Source: a virus. Taken from it: a stretch of 52,638 nt of DNA. The stretch covers positions 1 to 52,638 of the IMG/VR virus record IMGVR_UViG_3300033155_001652, one strand, 5' to 3'. A program made the translations under genes and the position numbers. A model generated the notes under the pieces. It had not been told where the DNA came from and made no database searches. It saw only the letters and a list, made by a program, of their open reading frames with translations. Shown one piece after another: positions 48,755 to 52,638 of this stretch; within the stretch, counting starts at the first letter, position 1, and each line of letters starts with the position of its first letter.

Positions 48755-49186
48755 TTAACTAAAGACTAACGGCGAATATTCCAGAACCAGACGGTGTATA
48801 TAATTTCTGCCTGCTACACCAGTCATCCTCACCCTCAACTCTTGACTGGCAACATCAATCGAGAGTCGTATCAACCCCGCTGAAGCACCGTTGAAAGTAT
48901 CCGGTGCCGCGCTCGCAGTCCCATTATGTACCGTGAAAACACCGGAATTACCAACATCCTCAATCACTGAACCGAGCCACTGAAAAGTTGCGAAATCCCC
49001 GCCTGACACATCCCCTACGCTTATGATTCTGATGTTACATAGATAGCCGCCCTCCACGACGGGCGTGAATAAACTCCCAAAACTCGTGGGAGTCGCATCA
49101 AACGTGGTAATCTCCTTCTCAACAATGGTCATCCCTGCTGATGAGCCGCCACCTCCGCCACTTCCTCCTCTACTGAAATTACTCAT
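48755..49186 (-). CDS. Probable virion protein
   Basis: A 143-aa protein starting with a Gly-rich stretch (GGSGGGGGSSAG) and continuing as a beta-rich domain. The RBS is weak, so coupling to the previous gene is likely (stop and start are 3 bp apart). Position among tail genes is the only hint of function. Confidence 0.55.
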   Translation of the reverse strand: MSNFSRGGSGGGGGSSAGMTIVEKEITTFDATPTSFGSLFTPVVEGGYLCNIRIISVGDVSGGDFATFQWLGSVIEDVGNSGVFTVHNGTASAAPDTFNGASAGLIRLSIDVASQELRVRMTGVAGRNYIHRLVLEYSPLVFS

Positions 49187-49189
49187 AAA

Positions 49190-49567
49190 TCACCACACCA
49201 ATAAGCGATAAGATTCGCCGCCAGCAGTGCCGCGTAACCATATCTGTTGAGTCTTGATAAAATCGAAGACGATGTTCTCCTGAGCTTTCAACTCAAAATG
49301 ATCATTCAAGCCGTCCAGACTAATAAAAATAGCAGCCCCTCCGGTCGCCTGATCGTTTATGTACTGCAACCCTTGAGACGTAAAACCCCCTGTTGTCGGA
49401 TAAGTAACAGAAGGTGTCGCGGCTATGGCAACGTCATCCTTAAAAACAAGCGGAGTACCATAAGCAGCAGTAAGAGCCAATCCCGCCAATCCGCTTGGTG
49501 TAGTACCACCGTCTTGACGAAAAAGCATATAGGATCGAATGCCGTGTAGATTAGTTAGGAGTGTCAT
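49190..49567 (-). CDS. Probable virion protein
   Basis: A 125-aa protein with beta-like spacing, starting MTLLTNLHGIRSYML. GGGGAG lies 5 nt before ATG. A good sigma-70-like promoter stands upstream (49609-49637). No enzyme motif is seen. Confidence 0.55.
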   Translation of the reverse strand: MTLLTNLHGIRSYMLFRQDGGTTPSGLAGLALTAAYGTPLVFKDDVAIAATPSVTYPTTGGFTSQGLQYINDQATGGAAIFISLDGLNDHFELKAQENIVFDFIKTQQIWLRGTAGGESYRLLVW

Positions 49568-49608
49568 TTTTCTCCCCGTTCAAAAGGACGGTAAATTTCC
49601 ATATAGAT

Positions 49609-49637
49609 ATTATAACCCCAAAAGCAATTTATGACAC
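49609..49637 (-). promoter_or_regulatory. Sigma-70-like promoter
   Basis: On the minus strand GTGTCA, a 17-base spacer and a perfect TATAAT, ending about 42 bases before ATG 49567. The -35 matches TTGACA at 4 of 6. Confidence 0.45.
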
Positions 49638-49646
49638 AACCAGGGT

Positions 49647-50366
49647 TTAGGTACCGGCTCTATTAAAGTTATATTTCTTTAGGATCTGTGAGTCTTCGTA
49701 AATCTCGCGCCCAACAAATTTAATCTGCGATCCTCCTCCCTTGGAACCTGTTTGAATTATCTCGCTAAAGCTAAGACTGGCAGTAACAACTCGCGGAATA
49801 CCGCTTGGAAACCACGAAACATAGTTCCACCCGACACTTTTAAGGATAACAACAACATCATCGATGTATCGCCCAAGGTTTGATCCTGGGAAAGTCAAAA
49901 CTAACTTTGGTGGGGGCTTAACTCTACCATTCTCGCCATTCTTGGGATAACTAGGTAGCTTAAAAGACTCAAGACGCGCAATCGCCGCTTTAATATCAAC
50001 GGTATATCGGGAAGAAGGTATATTTGAGTTTTTGGCCGCGCCGTTATCCTCAACCTCGCTTGTGAAAACAGCCTCGAAAGAAATTGTTCTTTCCCCTCCT
50101 CCTATATATTGATAAAGAGGATGAGAACCTCCTGGTATCGTCTTTGTTGAATACTCAACACCCCACTCATCTGATAAAGATTCCGGCCAATACTGGAAAA
50201 CGAAAGCTTTTCCACCAGCGATAGCGTGTTTGTGTCGCTCTGCATTATTGGTCGCACTATGAAACGCGAACTCGTAAGGGTATAAGTAACAAATTGCTTG
50301 CTTTGGTGGAGTGGCTAATTCAAATCGGTCTGGGGTGTTTACTGCTTCATAATTATCATCTGGCAT
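49647..50366 (-). CDS. Baseplate/tail-tube-like protein
   Basis: A 239-aa protein. The layout is a segment with IPGGSHPLYQYIGGGERTIS and FEAVFTSEVED, a helix (DIKAAIARLESF), then KLVLTFPGS, and VGWNYVSWFPSGIPRVVTAS. This order resembles N-terminal domains of contractile-injection-system tube or baseplate proteins. That family likeness is from memory of sequence pattern only. GGGGC precedes ATG. If correct, the phage has a contractile tail. Confidence 0.55.
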   Translation of the reverse strand: MPDDNYEAVNTPDRFELATPPKQAICYLYPYEFAFHSATNNAERHKHAIAGGKAFVFQYWPESLSDEWGVEYSTKTIPGGSHPLYQYIGGGERTISFEAVFTSEVEDNGAAKNSNIPSSRYTVDIKAAIARLESFKLPSYPKNGENGRVKPPPKLVLTFPGSNLGRYIDDVVVILKSVGWNYVSWFPSGIPRVVTASLSFSEIIQTGSKGGGSQIKFVGREIYEDSQILKKYNFNRAGT

Positions 50367-50401
50367 GATTAGCCCCTTCTATCAACTGCGCCGTCGCTTC
50401 A

Positions 50402-50710
50402 TCAGCCGATTCCAAGCTGTCCTTTTGAGGCTTTGAGGAGGTATTCGATGGCTCCTGGCACTAACTTTTTCAAAATAGGGTCCACCATAGAATCAGGAAC
50501 CCACGGGATATCGACTTCGTCAATAACATTATTAATGATACTAATTACTGTCTCTTTTTTTTCTTCTCCAGAAAGATCGTCAAGTTGTTCAACGATAGCC
50601 ATCGCTTTCGAGACAGAATTCCAGATATCAGAATATTGAAAGCCGTCGTCAAAAAGAGCAATGATTTCTTTGCCCGACTCCATAAGCCACTCGTTTGTCA
50701 CACCTGCCAT
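50402..50710 (-). CDS. Hypothetical helical protein
   Basis: A 102-aa acidic, helical protein (EEKKETVISIINNVIDE). GAGG lies 12 nt before ATG 50710. An upstream in-frame start at 50779 would overlap the neighbour. Two adjacent genes are of a similar helical type. Unknown. Confidence 0.5.
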   Translation of the reverse strand: MAGVTNEWLMESGKEIIALFDDGFQYSDIWNSVSKAMAIVEQLDDLSGEEKKETVISIINNVIDEVDIPWVPDSMVDPILKKLVPGAIEYLLKASKGQLGIG

Positions 50711-50729
50711 GATATTTAAGTTCCTCTCT

Positions 50730-51182
50730 TCATTCGGGCGAAAGAGAGTCGATAGCGGCGTCCACAACCGTATCGACAAGCTTATCGCCCAATTCTCCTA
50801 AAACAGCCCCGCCAACGACACCGAGCGTAGAAGTTAAAATTAATTTGATCATCGGACCAGCTACAATCCCGAAGCCACTTAGCATCGTTCGTGCGCCCGT
50901 CGCCAACATTGCACCAATCTCATTACTCGCAACAATACCCTCGGTCGCCACGACATGAGCCAAAGATCCAAGCTTATCCTCGATCATCTCTACATAAAGA
51001 CGACGATCATCAACGTCATCAGCAGTTAGAGCATCAACCTTCAAATTTGTAAGCTCTATAGTTAGTTCTATAAGTCTCTCAGCCTTATCAGCTTGGATAA
51101 GGTCAATAACATCCGTTACAAACTGTTCCCCTGCTAACTTCGCAAGGTCTTTGAGTTGGCTAACAACTTCTTCTTTAGACAT
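50730..51182 (-). CDS. Hypothetical protein with hydrophobic helices
   Basis: A 150-aa protein. After a helical, acidic first half (LAKLAGEQFVTDVIDLIQAD), residues 100-140 are hydrophobic and glycine-rich (GIVAGPMIKLILTSTLGVVG and AVLGELGDKLV). It might associate with membrane or fold as helical pairs. AGGG lies 7 nt before ATG. It lies between a lipoprotein gene and the 102-aa gene. Confidence 0.5.
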   Translation of the reverse strand: MSKEEVVSQLKDLAKLAGEQFVTDVIDLIQADKAERLIELTIELTNLKVDALTADDVDDRRLYVEMIEDKLGSLAHVVATEGIVASNEIGAMLATGARTMLSGFGIVAGPMIKLILTSTLGVVGGAVLGELGDKLVDTVVDAAIDSLSPE

Positions 51183-51195
51183 CAGAACACCCTCT

Positions 51196-51492
51196 CTATT
51201 TATCCGTTGCCTTTGTCACAGCCTCTGCCGCCGATTTTTTAACATCTGGAAACGGCTTATCTTCTCCGAGCGCGACCGCCGCGTTGTTCTCGGCGTCCAT
51301 GAGCCTCTCAATGCGCGTGGTCAACACTTTCGCGCCCAACAACGGATCTTTAGAAAAGACTACACGACCCTTTTCGTAGTCGCGTGTTCGCATGTCTTTA
51401 ACTGTATTACGAAGCTCTTTAACTGTCGGCTCAAGATTCTTACATCCAACTAAAACAAAAAGCGCCAAAAACGCCAGTAAACTTATTCTCAT
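51196..51492 (-). CDS. Predicted lipoprotein
   Basis: A 98-aa protein with a signal peptide (MRISLLAFLALFVLVGC) and lipobox LVGC, so the mature protein starts at Cys17 and would be anchored in a membrane. The rest is helical and charged. GAGGAGG precedes ATG. In phages such small lipoproteins can be lysis (spanin) or host-exclusion proteins. No inner-membrane partner is evident, so the role is open. Its leader shares ACACCATAGG with two other genes. Confidence 0.65.
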   Translation of the reverse strand: MRISLLAFLALFVLVGCKNLEPTVKELRNTVKDMRTRDYEKGRVVFSKDPLLGAKVLTTRIERLMDAENNAAVALGEDKPFPDVKKSAAEAVTKATDK

Positions 51493-51521
51493 TATGGCCT
51501 CCTCTAATGACCTATGGTGTA

Positions 51522-52070
51522 TTACGAAAGACCCAGCTTAACAACCCCCAACGACTTCGGGTCTGATTCCACTTCGGGCATGATAATAATGTTAGCTAAA
51601 CCTTTTTCATCAACTTCGGGGGTAAAATTAACAACTTCCCACCCACTAGCACTTAAAACTATCTTACCCTTGTTAGGTTTAACCGAAGAGCCTGACACAC
51701 CTATCCAATATGTCTCGCCTCCTGTCGTTATTGCCACGTCATTGTTTACATCCCACTTTTGAAGGGTCAACGTCGCGGAGTTTGCCCCGTTTGAAGTCAT
51801 CTCATATATAGAAGGGACAAGAGTACCATCGCCCGACCATATTGCTTTAATCCACAGATCTAACGGATGGGTGTAGACTCCCTCGGAAGTAAAAGTGCCA
51901 CCAACTAACGGTCTCCCTTTATGAACAACGACATCCGCAGGAGGACTTTCGGCAAACGAAGCTGACCTTATGACTTCAGTTTCAGGAACGTCAACCCAGA
52001 GATTACCAGTTGCCACTGATAATACTTCATCATTAGAAATCTTTATTTTCATAAAAAAGGTAGTTGCCAT
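51522..52070 (-). CDS. Probable virion protein
   Basis: A 182-aa protein with a beta-rich pattern (KNLWVDV-type and YWIGVSGSSVKPNKGKIVLS strands) and no enzyme motif. The stop of the upstream gene gives AGGTGATAA before ATG. It is in the tail-gene operon; a structural role is inferred. Confidence 0.5.
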   Translation of the reverse strand: MATTFFMKIKISNDEVLSVATGNLWVDVPETEVIRSASFAESPPADVVVHKGRPLVGGTFTSEGVYTHPLDLWIKAIWSGDGTLVPSIYEMTSNGANSATLTLQKWDVNNDVAITTGGETYWIGVSGSSVKPNKGKIVLSASGWEVVNFTPEVDEKGLANIIIMPEVESDPKSLGVVKLGLS

Positions 52071-52073
52071 TTA

Positions 52074-52638
52074 TCACCTAATTCTAAAAGCACTAAACAG
52101 GTTCGTATCTACATTGCCGGACATGCTCCCTAGAGAAAGACCGACAATAAATACGTCTAAAGTGTCACCAGGTACCAACGACAGTACTATTCCGATATTT
52201 ACAGGGTGGGCGACGGGGAAACCAGCGGCTGAATTATTTCCGCTTCTAGCAGTGGCAACCTGAGTACCATTCAACCTCAAGTCTATCTCTGCGCTTCCGG
52301 TTCCGAGTCCAGCAAGATCAAATTCTGTCTTGACGAATACCCAGTAATCCCCTCCATGCCCAACAGGAACAGTTATTACTCCGGCTACTATTCGCCAGTT
52401 AGTAGCGAGAGCGCCAACAGCCGGAACATTTGGTCCTAAGCTACTCCATAGCACAGGCGCACCCAATCCCAAAGTGGAAATAGCGTTGGCAACTAATTGG
52501 GCGGGTGCATAGATATTAGTAATCCTAGTATCACTGCCTTGTACTGCGGTAAAATGAGAAGTTCCCCCATTGATAGCATAAAGCATATTACCGCGAATTG
52601 TCTCGGTTGCTTCGGGTTCACGACCTATCAAAGATTGA
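52074..52638 (-). CDS. Partial virion protein, C1q-like beta domain possible
   Basis: At least 187 codons, reaching the right edge without a stop, so the 5' end may be missing; TTG 52631 is a possible start. Residues 85-185 have the feel of a jelly-roll trimer domain (YWVFVKTEFDL, DLRLNGTQVA, then VPGDTLDVFIVG and FSAFRIR). C1q-like domains occur at phage fibre tips. The family call is weak. Confidence 0.45.
   Translation of the reverse strand, partial: QSLIGREPEATETIRGNMLYAINGGTSHFTAVQGSDTRITNIYAPAQLVANAISTLGLGAPVLWSSLGPNVPAVGALATNWRIVAGVITVPVGHGGDYWVFVKTEFDLAGLGTGSAEIDLRLNGTQVATARSGNNSAAGFPVAHPVNIGIVLSLVPGDTLDVFIVGLSLGSMSGNVDTNLFSAFRIR

Overview
The window is a 52.6 kb piece of a large double-stranded DNA phage genome, or an uncultured phage contig, with every convincing gene on the minus strand. 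The evidence is a terminase large subunit, a terminase-small-like HTH protein, a phage-type sigma factor, a UvsX-type recombinase, a complete phage replication module and a late block of small virion-like proteins. The host cannot be named. Stem-loops with UUCG loops and a lipoprotein suggest a bacterial, perhaps Gram-negative, host, but this is only inference. I recognised no tRNA gene, integrase or CRISPR array.

Layout, reading genes right to left because they are on the minus strand. (1) 40.9-52.6 kb: probable virion and tail genes. They include a baseplate/tube-like protein, two tandem paralogous fibre-like proteins of about 700 aa, a protein made of ten 15-residue repeats, a lipoprotein and a DNA methyltransferase. 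The methyltransferase is bracketed by direct repeats copied from a distant HTH gene. (2) 32.0-40.6 kb: more than 20 small genes of unknown function. Most are separated by a strong hairpin and a conserved leader ending in a purine-rich ribosome binding site, so the region looks like a string of similar cassettes. It probably holds early, host-directed functions. (3) 31.0-31.9 kb: candidate replication origin features, namely four short inverted repeats inside the initiator-like gene, and three 44-bp tandem repeats plus a perfect palindrome upstream of it. (4) 17.0-31.6 kb: replication and recombination (initiator-like protein, DnaC-like loader, DnaB helicase, primase, a CobS/CobT-like AAA+ and VWA pair, SSB, HU, family A DNA polymerase, SF2 helicase, UvsX). 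(5) 7.7-17.0 kb: nucleases, a Dam-type methyltransferase, a class II ribonucleotide reductase, zinc-ribbon regulators and the sigma factor. (6) 0-7.7 kb: ParB-like protein, a 796-aa unknown, terminase subunits and the first downstream genes.

How they fit together. The initiator, loader, helicase, primase, polymerase, SSB and UvsX form a nearly self-sufficient replisome. The class II reductase, which uses cobalamin, supplies deoxynucleotides. The sigma factor probably redirects host RNA polymerase. Two recurrent sequence motifs, CGGTATAAC and a longer one centred on GTCCATCATCG, lie just upstream of start codons and look like phage-specific promoters. Many genes overlap by ATGA, which points to translational coupling in long operons.

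All assignments come from reading the sequence and translations by eye. No database search or structure prediction was run.
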